DNA from: Aeromonas sp. FDAARGOS 1405
GTDB taxonomy: Bacteria; Pseudomonadota; Gammaproteobacteria; Enterobacterales; Aeromonadaceae
Direction of reading: 5' to 3'
Length of the DNA: 64,000 nt
Assembly (NCBI RefSeq): GCF_019048265.1
Contig: NZ_CP077311.1
Coordinates: 792,501-856,500 of the forward strand
Position 1 is the stretch's first letter. Each line of letters opens with the position of its first letter. Below, piece by piece: positions 16,907 through 29,742 of the stretch. Under the pieces are notes generated by a model that saw only the letters and a list, made by a program, of their open reading frames with translations, did not search any database and was not told the origin of the DNA. The position numbers were made by a program, and so were the translations under genes.

Positions 16907-19531
16907 TTACAGGCGCTCTTCCAGCCAGGAGTGAACGGATTGCAGCGCTGCCGGCACCGCCTCAGGCTGGGTACCACCCGCCTGTGCCATGTCCGGACGG
17001 CCACCGCCCTTGCCACCCACCTGCTGGGCAACCAGATTGACCAGTTCACCGGCCTTGACCTTGCCGGTCAGGTCGTTGGTGACACCGGCGATCAGGTTGA
17101 CCTTGCCGTCGGCACAGGTGGCCAGCAGCACGACACCGGACTTCATCTGGTTCTTCAGTTCGTCCAGCATGCCGCGCAAGGATTTCGGATCGGCCCCTTC
17201 CAGCGCTGCAACCAGCACCTTCTGACCGTTGATCTCGATCACCTGACCCAGCAGATCGTTACCAGCCTGAGCGGCCAGCTTGGCCTTAAGCTGCTCCAGC
17301 TCGCGCTCCATCATCTTGGCCTTGTCCAGCATCTGGCGAACCTTGTCGGCGATGCAGAACTGGTCACCTTTCACCAGTGCAGCGGCCTCTTCGATCTGCT
17401 CGCCAACCTGATGCATGAAGTCGATGGCCGCTTTGCCGGTCACCGCTTCGATACGGCGCACGCCAGCAGCGATACCGCTCTCGGCGATGATCTTGAAGAA
17501 GCCGATATCACCGGTGCGCTTGGCGTGAGTACCGCCGCACAGCTCGGTGGAGTAGTCGCCCATGCGCACAACACGCACGTCGTCTTCATATTTTTCACCA
17601 AACAGCGCCATGGCACCGGCGGACTTGGCCGCTTCCAGATCCATCAGCTGGGTGGTGATTTCGTGGTTGGCGCGGATCTGGTTGTTTACCAGCTCCTCGA
17701 CCCGGCGAATGGTCGCCATGGTCAGCCCCTCGAAGTGGGAGAAGTCGAAACGCATGCGCTCGGCTCCAACCAGAGAACCTTTCTGGGTGACGTGCTCGCC
17801 CAGAGCCTGACGCAGAGCTGCGTGCAGCAGGTGAGTCACTGAGTGGTTCAGGGCGATGGCCTGACGACGGTCAGCGTCTACCACGGCCTCAACCTCGGCC
17901 CCTTTCTCCAGGGTGCCCAACTCCATATAACCCTTGTGGATGATCGCCTTGCCCGCTTTCAGGGTGTCGGTCACGGCAAAGATGCCGTCGTCCACTTTCA
18001 GGGTACCGCTGTCGCCAATCTGGCCGCCGGACTCGGCGTAGAAGGGGGTCTCTTCCAGCACGATGACTGCTTCGTCACCGGCGATCAGACCGCTCACCTC
18101 TTCCACACCCTTGTAGATGCCGACCACGCGAGTGCGCTCGCTCAGGGTCTTGTAACCGGTGAAGGGGGTCTCGAAGTCGAGCTTGAGCATCTCGTTGTAG
18201 TTCACGCCGAAGCTGGAGGCCTCTTTGGCACGAGCACGCTGCTTCTCCATCTCGGCCTTGAAGCCCTCTTCGTCGATGCCGATCTCGCGCTCGCGCACCA
18301 CGTCGGCAGTCAGGTCGGCCGGGAAGCCGTAAGTGTCATAGAGCTTGAACACCACTTCGCCCGGAATAACCTTGGCATCGCCCAAGTTGGCCAGAGCGTC
18401 TTCCAGCAGCAGCAGACCGCGATCCAGCGTGCGGACGAACTGCTCCTCTTCGATGCGCAGCACGCGCTCGACCAGCGGCAGCTGGGCGATCAGCTCGGCA
18501 GCGACATCCTTCATCTGCACCGCCAGCTCGGCAGCCAGTTTGTAGAAGAAGACATCGGTCGCGCCCAGCTTGCGACCGTGACGCACGGCGCGGCGGATGA
18601 TGCGACGCAGCACATAGCCACGACCTTCGTTGGACGGCATCACGCCATCTGCCACCAGGAAGGCGCAGGAGCGGATGTGGTCAGCGATGACGCGCAGAGA
18701 CTGGTTGCTCAGGTCGGTGGTGCCGACAATCTCGGCCGCTTTCTTGATCAGCGCCTGGAAGATGTCGATTTCGTAGTTGGAGTGGACACCCTGCATGATG
18801 GCGGAGATACGCTCCAGACCCATGCCGGTATCCACGGACGGACGCGGCAGCGGCTCCATGGTGCCGTCAGCCTGACGGTTGAACTGCATGAAGACCACGT
18901 TCCAGATCTCGATGAAACGGTCGCCATCCTCTTCCGGTGAGCCGGGACGGCCACCCCAGATGTGATCGCCGTGGTCATAGAAGATCTCGGTGCAGGGACC
19001 GCACGGGCCGGTATCGCCCATCGCCCAGAAGTTGTCGGAAGCGTAAGGGGCACCCTTGTTGTCACCGATGCGCACGATGCGATCGGCCGGGACACCGACC
19101 TCTTTTTCCCAGATATCGAAAGCCTCATCGTCAGTCGCGTAGACGGTCACCAGCAGGCGCTCTTTCGGCAGCTGCAGCACCTCGGTCAGGAAGCCCCATG
19201 CAAACTTGATGGCATCCTGCTTGAAGTAGTCACCGAAGCTGAAGTTGCCCAGCATTTCGAAGAAGGTGTGGTGACGAGCGGTATAGCCGACGTTTTCCAG
19301 ATCGTTGTGCTTACCACCGGCACGCACGCAACGCTGGGAAGTCGTCGCGCGATTGTAGGCACGCTTGTCTGCGCCAAGGAACACGTCCTTGAACTGGTTC
19401 ATACCCGCGTTGGTAAACAACAGGGTCGGGTCGTTATGCGGTACCAGCGAGCTGGAGGAGACAACCTGGTGCCCCTGGGAACGGAAATACTCGAGAAACG
19501 CAGCGCGAATCTCTGACGTGGACATATACAT
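16907..19531 (-). CDS. alaS: Alanyl-tRNA synthetase
   Basis: Charges tRNA-Ala. The protein has 874 residues from the ATG at 19531 (AGGA seven bases upstream); an ATG two codons later is equally placed for MSTSEIR. The class II catalytic core begins with [30 protein letters not shown] and the [11 protein letters not shown] region. The editing domain has [12 protein letters not shown] and the zinc-ligand [13 protein letters not shown], and the C-Ala domain includes [15 protein letters not shown]. Order recX-alaS-lysC-csrA is conserved in related genomes. A 295-base leader separates it from recX. Confidence 0.97.
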   Translation of the reverse strand: MYMSTSEIRAAFLEYFRSQGHQVVSSSSLVPHNDPTLLFTNAGMNQFKDVFLGADKRAYNRATTSQRCVRAGGKHNDLENVGYTARHHTFFEMLGNFSFGDYFKQDAIKFAWGFLTEVLQLPKERLLVTVYATDDEAFDIWEKEVGVPADRIVRIGDNKGAPYASDNFWAMGDTGPCGPCTEIFYDHGDHIWGGRPGSPEEDGDRFIEIWNVVFMQFNRQADGTMEPLPRPSVDTGMGLERISAIMQGVHSNYEIDIFQALIKKAAEIVGTTDLSNQSLRVIADHIRSCAFLVADGVMPSNEGRGYVLRRIIRRAVRHGRKLGATDVFFYKLAAELAVQMKDVAAELIAQLPLVERVLRIEEEQFVRTLDRGLLLLEDALANLGDAKVIPGEVVFKLYDTYGFPADLTADVVREREIGIDEEGFKAEMEKQRARAKEASSFGVNYNEMLKLDFETPFTGYKTLSERTRVVGIYKGVEEVSGLIAGDEAVIVLEETPFYAESGGQIGDSGTLKVDDGIFAVTDTLKAGKAIIHKGYMELGTLEKGAEVEAVVDADRRQAIALNHSVTHLLHAALRQALGEHVTQKGSLVGAERMRFDFSHFEGLTMATIRRVEELVNNQIRANHEITTQLMDLEAAKSAGAMALFGEKYEDDVRVVRMGDYSTELCGGTHAKRTGDIGFFKIIAESGIAAGVRRIEAVTGKAAIDFMHQVGEQIEEAAALVKGDQFCIADKVRQMLDKAKMMERELEQLKAKLAAQAGNDLLGQVIEINGQKVLVAALEGADPKSLRGMLDELKNQMKSGVVLLATCADGKVNLIAGVTNDLTGKVKAGELVNLVAQQVGGKGGGRPDMAQAGGTQPEAVPAALQSVHSWLEERL

Positions 19532-19826
19532 GGAAAATCCTGCTTGATTCGAATACGGACTTTTAACCGCATTAATGTAAGTTTTCTGCGGGGTAAAGTA
19601 AAACAGACAGGGCCGCCACGGGCGAAAAAGCGCACATAAGCGGGCCAGATAAGAGCGCCGCTGCCCACAGTGGCTTTTTTCACTGTCGAGAGGCAAAAAA
19701 GCAGCGCATAAAGAGGGATGAGATGAACAAAAGGCCGCTTTTTCGGGATTGTGCGCGCAAGCTACTGAGCGAGCAGGAAAAACCTGCCACAAGGAGAGGT
19801 GAAACGACGTTTGCCACGCAGTGGCG
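19532..19826. other. recX-alaS intergenic leader
   Basis: About 295 bases on the minus-strand path from recX to alaS. Two short hairpins are seen, GCAGG-TTTTT-CCTGC and CAGTG/CACTG flanked by A- and T-runs, and a more AT-rich stretch near 19540-19600 that could hold the alaS promoter. No open frame here looks real. Confidence 0.5.
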
Positions 19827-20336
19827 TTACTCCTCCCGCTCCTGCAGGGCCGAGATGGCATAACGGGCCTGATCCTGGGTAAAGCCGCGCCCCAGCAGGT
19901 ACTTGAGCCACTTCATCCGCAGCTTGAAATCCGCCAGATCGGCCACTCGGGCGCGCCGTTCGAGCAGGGCAAACGCCAGTTCGAACCAGTCCAGCTCCGG
20001 CTGATCGAATGCGGCATCAATCTGCATATCGTCGAGCCCCTTGCGGCGCAGATCGAAGCGGATCTTGATGGGGCCATGGCCCTTGGCGGCACCGGCCCGT
20101 ACAGCCATACCGCCGTAACGTTCGTCATTGACCCAGTTGTAACCGCGGCAGTAGTCGACCACCGCCTCGATCACCTCTTCATTGAAGCCCTGCTGGCGCA
20201 GCCGGTTAGCCAGCTCGGACTCGGCACTCTCGCGGCGGGCCAGACTGCGCATGGCAAAGGCGCGGGCGGCGGTAAGCTGCTCTGCAAAGGTCGGTTCGGC
20301 AGGCTCGACCGGTTCGGTAACGGATTCATCAACCAT
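19827..20336 (-). CDS. recX: RecX, regulator of RecA
   Basis: Small modulator that inhibits RecA filament extension and recombinase activity. From the ATG at 20336 it has 169 residues and consists of tandem three-helix repeats. Visible conserved pieces are [37 protein letters not shown] and [12 protein letters not shown], plus a C-terminal [16 protein letters not shown]. An upstream in-frame TTG (20345) lies inside the recA terminator stem and is less likely. The gene follows recA on the same strand, separated by a strong hairpin, so it would be made mainly by read-through. Confidence 0.92.
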   Translation of the reverse strand: MVDESVTEPVEPAEPTFAEQLTAARAFAMRSLARRESAESELANRLRQQGFNEEVIEAVVDYCRGYNWVNDERYGGMAVRAGAAKGHGPIKIRFDLRRKGLDDMQIDAAFDQPELDWFELAFALLERRARVADLADFKLRMKWLKYLLGRGFTQDQARYAISALQEREE

Positions 20337-20343
20337 AAATAAC

Positions 20344-20367
20344 AAGGCCGGGTATCTACCCGGCCTT
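20344..20367 (-). terminator. recA terminator / recX attenuator
   Basis: AAGGCCGGGTA and TACCCGGCCTT form a perfect 11-bp stem with a two-base loop between the recA stop and the recX ATG. The T-tract after it (GTTATTT) is imperfect, which fits partial read-through into recX. Confidence 0.8.
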
Positions 20368-20377
20368 CCTTTGTTCC

Positions 20378-21442
20378 TTACTCGAACTCTTGTTCGCTTT
20401 CGGCATCGAACTCGTCTGCCTCAACCGGAGCAGCCTTGTCATCGACTGGCACGGCACCGGAGAGCAGCAGCTCGCGCAGGCGGGCTTCCACTTCGCCAGC
20501 CATCACCTTGTTCTCGGCGAACAGCTTCATGACGTTGGCCTTACCCTGACCGATCTTCTCGCCATTGTAGCTGTACCAGGCACCCGCCTTGTCGATCAGC
20601 TTGTGCTTGACGCCGAGATCCACCAGCTCGCCCTCTTTGGAGATACCGGCACCGTAGAAGATCTGGAATTCAGCCTGCTTGAAGGGCGGGGCCACCTTGT
20701 TCTTGACCACTTTGACGCGAGTCTCGTTACCGACCACTTCGTCGCCTTCCTTGATGGCGCCGATACGACGGATATCCAGACGCACGGAGGCGTAGAACTT
20801 GAGCGCGTTACCACCTGTGGTGGTTTCCGGGCTACCGAACATGACGCCGATCTTCATCCGGATCTGGTTGATGAAGATGCACAGGCAGTTGGCGTTCTTG
20901 ATGTTGGCGGTCAGTTTGCGCAGCGCCTGGGACATCAGACGGGCCTGCAGGCCAACGTGGGAGTCACCCATCTCCCCTTCGATTTCCGCTTTCGGGGTCA
21001 GGGCCGCCACGGAATCGACGATGATGACGTCAACGGCGTTGGAGCGAACCAGCATGTCGCAGATTTCCAGCGCCTGTTCACCGGTATCCGGCTGGGAGAT
21101 CAGCAGGTCGTCGACGTTGACGCCCAACTTGGCAGCATAGATAGGGTCGAGGGCGTGTTCCGCATCGACGAAGGCACAGGTTTTGCCCTTCTTCTGGGCT
21201 TCCGCGATCACCTGCAGGGTGAGGGTGGTTTTACCGGAAGATTCCGGGCCGTAGATTTCGACGATACGGCCACACGGCAGACCGCCAATGCCCAACGCCA
21301 CGTCCAGCGAGAGGGAACCGGTAGAGATGGCTTCGATATCCATGGTCTTGCTGTCGCCCAGACGCATGATGGAACCTTTGCCGAACTGCTTTTCAATCTG
21401 ACCCAGCGCAGCCGCCAGTGCCTTCTGTTTGTTCTGATCCAT
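20378..21442 (-). CDS. recA: Recombinase RecA
   Basis: ATP-dependent strand-exchange protein and SOS co-protease. The protein is 354 residues, the usual length. The Walker A motif is [11 protein letters not shown] near residues 66-76, Walker [11 protein letters not shown], and loop L2 around [20 protein letters not shown]. The C-terminus is strongly acidic ([14 protein letters not shown]), as in other gammaproteobacteria. A consensus LexA box lies about 50 bases upstream. It sits in the canonical pncC-recA-recX order. Confidence 0.98.
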   Translation of the reverse strand: MDQNKQKALAAALGQIEKQFGKGSIMRLGDSKTMDIEAISTGSLSLDVALGIGGLPCGRIVEIYGPESSGKTTLTLQVIAEAQKKGKTCAFVDAEHALDPIYAAKLGVNVDDLLISQPDTGEQALEICDMLVRSNAVDVIIVDSVAALTPKAEIEGEMGDSHVGLQARLMSQALRKLTANIKNANCLCIFINQIRMKIGVMFGSPETTTGGNALKFYASVRLDIRRIGAIKEGDEVVGNETRVKVVKNKVAPPFKQAEFQIFYGAGISKEGELVDLGVKHKLIDKAGAWYSYNGEKIGQGKANVMKLFAENKVMAGEVEARLRELLLSGAVPVDDKAAPVEADEFDAESEQEFE

Positions 21443-21491
21443 GCCAATCTCCGCTGGAAATCGTGAGTAAGAAGTGAAGTTGGGCTAAGTA

Positions 21492-21511
21492 TACTGTCTA
21501 TTCATACAGTA
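21492..21511. promoter_or_regulatory. LexA (SOS) box of recA
   Basis: TACTGTCTATTCATACAGTA contains CTGT-N8-ACAG, the full LexA consensus, between pncC and recA. recA is therefore under SOS control as expected. Confidence 0.93.
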
Positions 21512-21522
21512 TCAAGCCCAAT

Positions 21523-22014
21523 TTATCTGAGCAGGGCCAACAGACCCGACAAGGCCTGTCTCACCGCCTGCTGGCGCACCTGCCGGCGATCCCCGTCGAA
21601 GCGGGCGAGCAGGGAGTGGTGACGGCCATTGCTGTCGGCCCAGGCGAACCAGACGGTGCCGACCGGCTTGCCCTCGGTAGCGCCGCCGGGGCCGGCGATG
21701 CCACTGATAGCAACGCTGATGGAGGCAGACGAGTGGGCCAGCGCACCACGAGCCATCTCCAGCACCACGGCTTCGCTCACCGCGCCGTGCTGTTCAAGGC
21801 TATCGCTGCTCACCCCCAACATCTGCTGCTTGGCTTCGTTGGTGTAAGTAACAAATCCGCGATCAAACCAGCCTGAGCTGCCCGCGATGTCGGTGATGGC
21901 CGTTGCCACCCCGCCGCCGGTACAGGATTCGGCGGTCGCCGCCAGCCAGCCCCGTTGACCAAGGGCCCGCCCCAGCTCGATGGCGAGGTGCTCTATCTCT
22001 GCGTCCAGTTTCAT
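21523..22014 (-). CDS. pncC: Nicotinamide-nucleotide amidase (PncC/CinA C-terminal)
   Basis: Deamidates NMN to nicotinic acid mononucleotide in the pyridine-nucleotide cycle. The 163-residue protein is a stand-alone CinA C-terminal domain with AATAESCTGGGVATAIT (catalytic serine region), SISVAISGIAGPGGATEGKP and VGTVWFAW. The ATG at 22014 is preceded by AAGGAGCTGTG. The reading frame extends further upstream but without conserved sequence. It lies between recA and divergent mutS, the usual position. Confidence 0.94.
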   Translation of the reverse strand: MKLDAEIEHLAIELGRALGQRGWLAATAESCTGGGVATAITDIAGSSGWFDRGFVTYTNEAKQQMLGVSSDSLEQHGAVSEAVVLEMARGALAHSSASISVAISGIAGPGGATEGKPVGTVWFAWADSNGRHHSLLARFDGDRRQVRQQAVRQALSGLLALLR

Positions 22015-22231
22015 CACAGCTCCTTCTGATTCGTGGAAAGGGCACATTATGCGATCCCGCCACAGCCCCTCGCAACTGAGCTGATTGTCACAAGGCTGAT
22101 GACTCGCATCAGCCAAATGGTGGTGTGAGCCAACCTCCCCCGGCGCGGCGCTTATGTGTAGAATGGCGCCATCAAGCTCAAGGCTCATCACCGCAGACAC
22201 TGGCCCGCAGAGGCCCCTTCTGGAACAGAAC

Positions 22232-24823
<2,592 letters not shown>

Positions 24824-24878
24824 ACAACCGCTTCGGCTCAGGTATGAAACAACCGGCCTCACGCTGTTATCATCAACA

Positions 24879-24905
24879 AAAGAGCCGCCCATCGGGCGGC
24901 TCTTT
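24879..24905. terminator. Bidirectional terminator between mutS and the YdiK-like gene
   Basis: AAAGAGCCGCCC, ATC loop, GGGCGGCTCTTT; A-rich before and T-rich after, serving both converging genes. Confidence 0.88.
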
Positions 24906-24927
24906 GCATCGTCTTTTTATAGAACCG

Positions 24928-26019
24928 TCAATCTATACTGGGCGCTGCCGCGATATGGGTCGCCTCTGACTGGTGGTCACCCTCCTTGATCCAGGCATCC
25001 AGCAAGGTATAAGCCACAGCCAGCACCACGGGGCCGATAAACAGACCGATGATCCCCATCGCCAGCAGGCCGCCGATAACCCCCACCAGAATGAGAATGA
25101 GGGGCAGATTGGCACCGCGTTTGATCAGGAAGGGACGCAGGAAGTTGTCCATTGTGCCGGCGATCAGCGACCAGACCAGCAGGAAGGTGCCCCAGGTAGT
25201 ATCACCGCTCCAGTAGAGATAACCGACACAGGAGATCAGCACCGGAAAGGGACCTATCTGGGCGACGATGAGCAGGAACATTACCACCACCAGAACCATG
25301 GTGTAGGGGATGCCAGCGATCCACAGCCCCACCCCGGCCACCGAGGATTGCACCAGCGCAGTAACCACCACCCCCATGGCCACGGCGCGGATCGCCTGGG
25401 AAGCCAGCACGGTCGCATTGTCACCGCGATCCCCGGCCAGCCGGTGGGCAAAGCGGCGAATGCCGGTCGCCACCACTTCACCGGAGTGATAGAGCAGACC
25501 ACAGATACCGACCGTCAGCAGGAAGTGGACCAGCAGCATGCCCAGATTACCGGCCTGAGCAGCCAGCCAGCGCGCCGTCTGACCGAAGTAGGGCGCCAGC
25601 TTGGCAAACAGCACCTGACCACCGCTCGCCAGAATTTGCTGCCAGAAGTCATAGAGCTTGCCGCCCACCAGCGGGATCTGCTGCAACCAGAGCAGCTCGG
25701 GCGGAGGCGACTGGCTGATATTGGTCCCCAGTTCGATCAGCATGGGGGCTTTCTCCGCCACATTGGCCAGTGTCATAAAGAGCGGAATGACAAACATCAG
25801 CAATAGCACCAGGCTCATAAAGAGAGCGGCCAGCGCACGCTTGCCCCACAGCAACCGCTGCACCATCAACATCAGTGGCCAGGTAGCGATGGTGATCATG
25901 GTGGCCCACACCAGTGCGGGCAGGAAGGGGCGCAGCACCATAAAGCAGGAGATGATCAGGAGGCTGAGAAACAGCACCCCCAAGGTTATCTTGGCCAAAT
26001 CCACTTTTTTCATATTCAT
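24928..26019 (-). CDS. ydiK: AI-2E-family transporter, YdiK-like
   Basis: A 363-residue integral membrane protein of the AI-2E permease superfamily with about eight helices. VWATMITIATWPLML, the central ASQAIRAVAMGVVVTALVQ and the C-terminal GANLPLILILVGVIGG/GLFIGPVVLA closely follow enteric YdiK. The transported substrate is not established. The ATG at 26019 overlaps the stop of the upstream gene as ATGA, and AAGGGGAACTCT supplies the ribosome binding site. It is thus translationally coupled to the NUDIX-PAP2 gene. Confidence 0.87.
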   Translation of the reverse strand: MNMKKVDLAKITLGVLFLSLLIISCFMVLRPFLPALVWATMITIATWPLMLMVQRLLWGKRALAALFMSLVLLLMFVIPLFMTLANVAEKAPMLIELGTNISQSPPPELLWLQQIPLVGGKLYDFWQQILASGGQVLFAKLAPYFGQTARWLAAQAGNLGMLLVHFLLTVGICGLLYHSGEVVATGIRRFAHRLAGDRGDNATVLASQAIRAVAMGVVVTALVQSSVAGVGLWIAGIPYTMVLVVVMFLLIVAQIGPFPVLISCVGYLYWSGDTTWGTFLLVWSLIAGTMDNFLRPFLIKRGANLPLILILVGVIGGLLAMGIIGLFIGPVVLAVAYTLLDAWIKEGDHQSEATHIAAAPSID

Positions 26020-27404
26020 AGAGTTCCCCTTGCAGGGCGTCCGCCCCTGGGTCGTGAGTCTTGTTTCAAGAGAGAGAGTATCCACCAGAGGCCGACGCTC
26101 AACCAGAGCCCCAGCCCGAAAAAGAGCACAAACTGTCCAAGCAGTATGATCAACGAGCTACTGGTCAGCAGCGGCAACAGCCACAGGCCGGCACCGATCA
26201 GCAAGCAGCCCGCCAGCACAACGCCCCCTGTAAGCAGCGGGGGATAACCAGCTCGAACGAGGGCCGCATTTCCCCCGAGCCAGAGGCCCAGCGCTACCAG
26301 CCCGATACCGGTCAGATGGGCCGATTGGGTCAGTCCCCCGAGCGCCAGCGCCGCGGCAATCAGCAGCAACCAGCCTGCCACAAGCCCATCCGTACGCCAG
26401 CAGGGACGAGCAGCCAGCAGTATGGCGCCCATCAGCAGCCCCGCCACTACGTCAGAGATAAAGTGTGCCCCAAGCCAGACCCGCGCCAGACCGGTGGTAA
26501 GGGCCAGCAGCAGCGCCAGCGAGTAGGCCTGTCCGCGCCGGGCAGGCCAGAGCCAGCCAAGCAGCGCGCCCCAGAACAGCAGGGCCGATGCGGTGTGACC
26601 GCTCGGCATGCCAAAGCCCTGGGCACTGTGAGTCGCCAGTTCAGGTTGCAGATGGAAGGGACGCGGCCAGCCGATCCCCTCCTTGCTCGCCTGCACCAGC
26701 AAGCCGAGCCAGAGCATGGCGAACAGCAGCTGGCGCAGTCGCGGCCACCCCAGCAGCGGGAGCAGCAAAGGTATCAGGGCAAGCTGAAAGCCGCCTGAAC
26801 CAAACAGATTGCTGACCGACAGCCACCAGACATCGGGCCCCAGCCACTGTTGCAGCCGCAGCATCAGCGGGATCTCGGCCTGATGCAGCGCATTGCCCTG
26901 CGCCACAAAATCGGCCTGCCAGCGCACCTCGCTCTCGGGCACCTTATCCAGTCGGGATTGCAGCCAGTCGAGCTGCTCCGGGAAGCGGCGCTGTGCGCGG
27001 GGGAGCTTGTCCACCGCGATCAAGCGGGCGTTGAGGATCTCGCCACCCAGATTGGGGGCCTGCAGCAGCGAGACAAAATCGGAATCTTGCTGGGCGACGA
27101 TAGGCTCAAGAGTGCGACAGGCAAAGACCTGCGCTTTCTGCCAGCGGCCAAGATCCGCGACGACTTCGCCGCGCAGACCGGTCTCTTCATACAGCTCGCG
27201 CAGCGCCGCCTGCTCGGGGCTCTCGCCGCCATCGATATAGCCACCGCTCAGGCTGTAGCGGGAGGAGATGCGATCCTGCACCAGCAGCAGTTGATCCTGA
27301 TGGCGGATGGCGCAGGCGGCTGCCGTTGGGCCAGCCGGTTCGGCACTCAGGGCTGGCAGAGCGGCAAACAACGCCAGCAACAGTAAAAAGAGGGTTCTCG
27401 ACAT
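26016..27404 (-). CDS. Exported NUDIX hydrolase fused to a PAP2 membrane phosphatase
   Basis: A 462-residue two-domain protein. An N-terminal signal sequence (MSRTLFLLLLALFAALPALS) leads into a NUDIX domain with the full box G-x5-E-x7-REL-x-EE-x-GL (GGYIDGGESPEQAAL then RELYEETGL). Next comes a multi-helix PAP2 phosphatase with KEGIGWPRPF, PSGHTA and LGAHFISDVVAG, carrying the K/RP, SGH and H-x3-D residues. Both active sites would face the periplasm if the signal is used. A role in hydrolysing nucleoside-diphosphate-linked or lipid pyrophosphates is an inference. It overlaps the YdiK gene by four bases. Confidence 0.87.
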   Translation of the reverse strand: MSRTLFLLLLALFAALPALSAEPAGPTAAACAIRHQDQLLLVQDRISSRYSLSGGYIDGGESPEQAALRELYEETGLRGEVVADLGRWQKAQVFACRTLEPIVAQQDSDFVSLLQAPNLGGEILNARLIAVDKLPRAQRRFPEQLDWLQSRLDKVPESEVRWQADFVAQGNALHQAEIPLMLRLQQWLGPDVWWLSVSNLFGSGGFQLALIPLLLPLLGWPRLRQLLFAMLWLGLLVQASKEGIGWPRPFHLQPELATHSAQGFGMPSGHTASALLFWGALLGWLWPARRGQAYSLALLLALTTGLARVWLGAHFISDVVAGLLMGAILLAARPCWRTDGLVAGWLLLIAAALALGGLTQSAHLTGIGLVALGLWLGGNAALVRAGYPPLLTGGVVLAGCLLIGAGLWLLPLLTSSSLIILLGQFVLFFGLGLWLSVGLWWILSLLKQDSRPRGGRPARGTL

Positions 27405-27589
27405 CAATTTGCTTTCCCTATGCACAATGGCGACAAGCCTCCCAGAAATCAGATAGTTGGGCAATGCTGGCGGCCTGTTCAGCGCTGATCCGGCCATGAT
27501 GGCCACACCGGGAAGATTGCGATGAGCGAGGGCACTCCCTACTATTGGCGGCTATCTTCAATGTCATGCAGCAACCGCTGGAGCCCTCC

Positions 27590-27970
27590 ATGAGACAGTT
27601 CGGCTTTTTCCTCGGCATCGCCATCGGTGTCATCCTGATCCTGTTCGGCAGCATCGTCATCTTTCAGGCCCTGCCTGCGGCACTGGACGTACTGGAGATG
27701 CCAAGCCGCATCCCGTTCGTGCGCGAGGTCTACACCTGGCTGATGACCAGCGCCAACGGCCTCACCGCCCAGCTGGAGCAGAACTTCCTGGAAGCGTTCC
27801 AGACCGTGCTCAAGCTGATCCTGCTCATCACCTTCATGTGGGTCTGCGTCAAGCTGGTCAACATGGGGGTGCTGATTATCCGTGCCGGGGTTGACCTCAT
27901 CCGCACCGCCATCGCCCACAGCGAAGGCCCCCACGACCAGAAGAAGCCGGATCAGCACGATCACTTCTGA
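27590..27970 (+). CDS. Small inner-membrane protein of unknown function
   Basis: A 126-residue protein with two hydrophobic helices (about residues 5-27 and 75-105) and a His/Asp/Lys-rich cytoplasmic tail ending PHDQKKPDQHDHF. The start at 27590 is supported by CTGGAGCCCTCC; upstream in-frame starts at 27545 and 27566 lack a site at good distance. I do not recognise the family. It lies divergent from the NUDIX-PAP2 gene and upstream of hslR, with a hairpin between. Confidence 0.7.
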   Translation: MRQFGFFLGIAIGVILILFGSIVIFQALPAALDVLEMPSRIPFVREVYTWLMTSANGLTAQLEQNFLEAFQTVLKLILLITFMWVCVKLVNMGVLIIRAGVDLIRTAIAHSEGPHDQKKPDQHDHF

Positions 27971-27997
27971 CTAAGCAGTGGTCAACGGATGTGAACG

Positions 27998-28022
27998 CTG
28001 CCGCCCCCAACAGGGGCGGCAG
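27998..28022 (+). terminator. Terminator-like hairpin after the small membrane protein gene
   Basis: CTGCCGCCCC and GGGGCGGCAG with a five-base loop, followed by TGTTAT. The stem is strong but the T-tract is weak. Confidence 0.65.
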
Positions 28023-28226
28023 TGTTATATGCGCGGTATGGAGGCCCTTCTCAGCCCCCATGAATACCCGATAAACCAGCGCCATTCCCTTGTTAATCAG
28101 CAAACTGCCCATATGTTGCATCACCTTGACATGGTTTGTGCCCCGCACGGCGGTTGCCCGGTTTCTATCCCGCCCCCGGGCTCTGGTATAATCGACCGCC
28201 TCTTTTCCCCGTTATGGAGCCTGTTC

Positions 28227-28625
28227 ATGGCCAATCATCCGGAAAGCGCCCTTGAGGTTCGTCTCGACAAGTGGTTGTGGGCGGCCCGTTTCTACAAGAC
28301 CCGCTCGCTGGCGCGGGATCAGATTGACGGCGGCAAGGTGCACTACAATGGTCAGCGCAGCAAACCGGGCAAACAGGTGGAAGTGGGTGCGCTGATCCGC
28401 TTCTGGCAGGGGCAGGATGAGCGGGAAGTGCGGGTGCTGGCCTTGAGCGATCAGCGCAAATCGGCACCGCTCGCCCAGCAGCTCTATGAAGAGACCGCTG
28501 AAAGCTTGAAAAAACGGGCTGAAAACAGCGAGGCACGCCGCTTCAACAGCCAGTTTGCCCCAAGCCCCGAGCGCCGCCCCGACAAGCAGGAGCGGCGTCA
28601 GCTGCTCAAGGTCAAGCAGTACTGA
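28227..28625 (+). CDS. hslR: Ribosome-associated heat shock protein Hsp15
   Basis: Small S4-domain RNA-binding protein that recycles stalled 50S subunits carrying nascent peptide. The protein has 132 residues from the ATG at 28227 (TGGAGCCTGTTC upstream). The S4 motif VRLDKWLWAARFYKTRSLA is at the N-terminus and a basic tail (RRPDKQERRQLLKVKQY) follows. It is followed by hslO and pckA, the same order as in enterics. Confidence 0.95.
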   Translation: MANHPESALEVRLDKWLWAARFYKTRSLARDQIDGGKVHYNGQRSKPGKQVEVGALIRFWQGQDEREVRVLALSDQRKSAPLAQQLYEETAESLKKRAENSEARRFNSQFAPSPERRPDKQERRQLLKVKQY

Positions 28626-28705
28626 CCGACCCCGATTTGATAGCGCAGTGACGGCCACAGGCGGTCACTGCGTCCGATTTACCTCACCGAAGAACTCAGG
28701 AATAT

Positions 28706-29593
28706 ATGATGAGCAACCAAGATCTGCTGTATCGCTATCTGTTTGAAGAGTACGAAGTACGTGGCGAGCTGGTCCAGCTGGATCACACCTACCGCCACGT
28801 GGTGGAAGCCCAGAACTACCCGGTGCAGGTGCAAAAGCTGCTGGGCGAGCTGCTGGTCGCCACCAGCCTGCTGACCGCTACCCTCAAGTTTGAAGGCTCC
28901 ATCACCGTTCAGCTGCAGGGCGATGGCCCGGTGCGTCTGGCCGTGATCAACGGTGACAACAACCAGCAGTTGCGCGGCGTGGCACGCTATGAGGGCGAGC
29001 TGCCGAGCGACGACAAACTGCAGAGCCTGATCGGCAACGGCCAGCTGGTCATCACCATCACCCCGGAACAGGGCGAACGCTATCAGGGCATCATCGCGCT
29101 GGACGCCGACACCCTGGCTGGCTGTCTGGAGCACTACTTCGCCCAGTCCGAACAGCTGGCGACCAAGCTGTGGATCCGTACCGGTTACCATGAAGGGCAA
29201 CCCCGCGCCGCCGGCATCATGCTGCAGGAACTGCCAGCCCAGAGCGAGGATCACAGCGACGACTTCGAGCACCTGACCCAGCTCACCAGCACCATCAAGG
29301 ATGAAGAGCTGTTTGGTCTGGAAGCCGAAGAGATCCTCTACCGTCTCTACCATCAGGACAAGGTGCGGGTGTTCGATCCGCAGGCGGTCGAGTTCCGCTG
29401 CACCTGCTCCCGCGAGCGCTGCGAAGGGGCCCTGCTGCAGATAGAAAAGGAAGAGGTGATGGATATGGTGCAGGAGCTCGGCAAGATCGACATGCACTGT
29501 GATTATTGCGGCGCCCAGTACCAATTTAATGGGATCGATGTCGAAACCCTGTTCAGCAGGGCTCCCGGCAATGATGCAAACAAGTTACACTAA
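28706..29593 (+). CDS. hslO: Redox-regulated chaperone Hsp33
   Basis: Holdase activated by oxidation and unfolding. The protein has 295 residues. The C-terminal zinc centre shows all four cysteines: the CxC pair in EFRCTCSRERC and the CxxC pair in MHCDYCGAQYQF. The N-terminal domain (DLLYRYLFEEYEVRGELVQL, LLGELLVATSLLTATLKFEG) is typical. Two ATGs stand in tandem at 28706 and 28709. It ends at a strong terminator before pckA. Confidence 0.96.
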   Translation: MMSNQDLLYRYLFEEYEVRGELVQLDHTYRHVVEAQNYPVQVQKLLGELLVATSLLTATLKFEGSITVQLQGDGPVRLAVINGDNNQQLRGVARYEGELPSDDKLQSLIGNGQLVITITPEQGERYQGIIALDADTLAGCLEHYFAQSEQLATKLWIRTGYHEGQPRAAGIMLQELPAQSEDHSDDFEHLTQLTSTIKDEELFGLEAEEILYRLYHQDKVRVFDPQAVEFRCTCSRERCEGALLQIEKEEVMDMVQELGKIDMHCDYCGAQYQFNGIDVETLFSRAPGNDANKLH

Positions 29594-29620
29594 TTAAAGG
29601 CGGGCAAAACCCGCCTTTAA
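29594..29620 (+). terminator. hslO terminator
   Basis: TTAAAGGCGGG, CAAAA loop, CCCGCCTTTAA, then CTTTAA. Confidence 0.85.
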
Positions 29621-29742
29621 CTTTAATAACAAAAAAATACCCTATTTTATAAAGTTTGATGGCGATCGCTAAACTCTACCACCTAAGTGATAGGATGAAC
29701 GTCAGATAGAACCCTACAAACCTCTGAACCCAGGAGAATACA

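Noticed and set aside
22154..22231. Longer mutS start at 22154
   Set aside because: Adds residues not found in MutS and overlaps the likely promoter region; 22232 fits family length.
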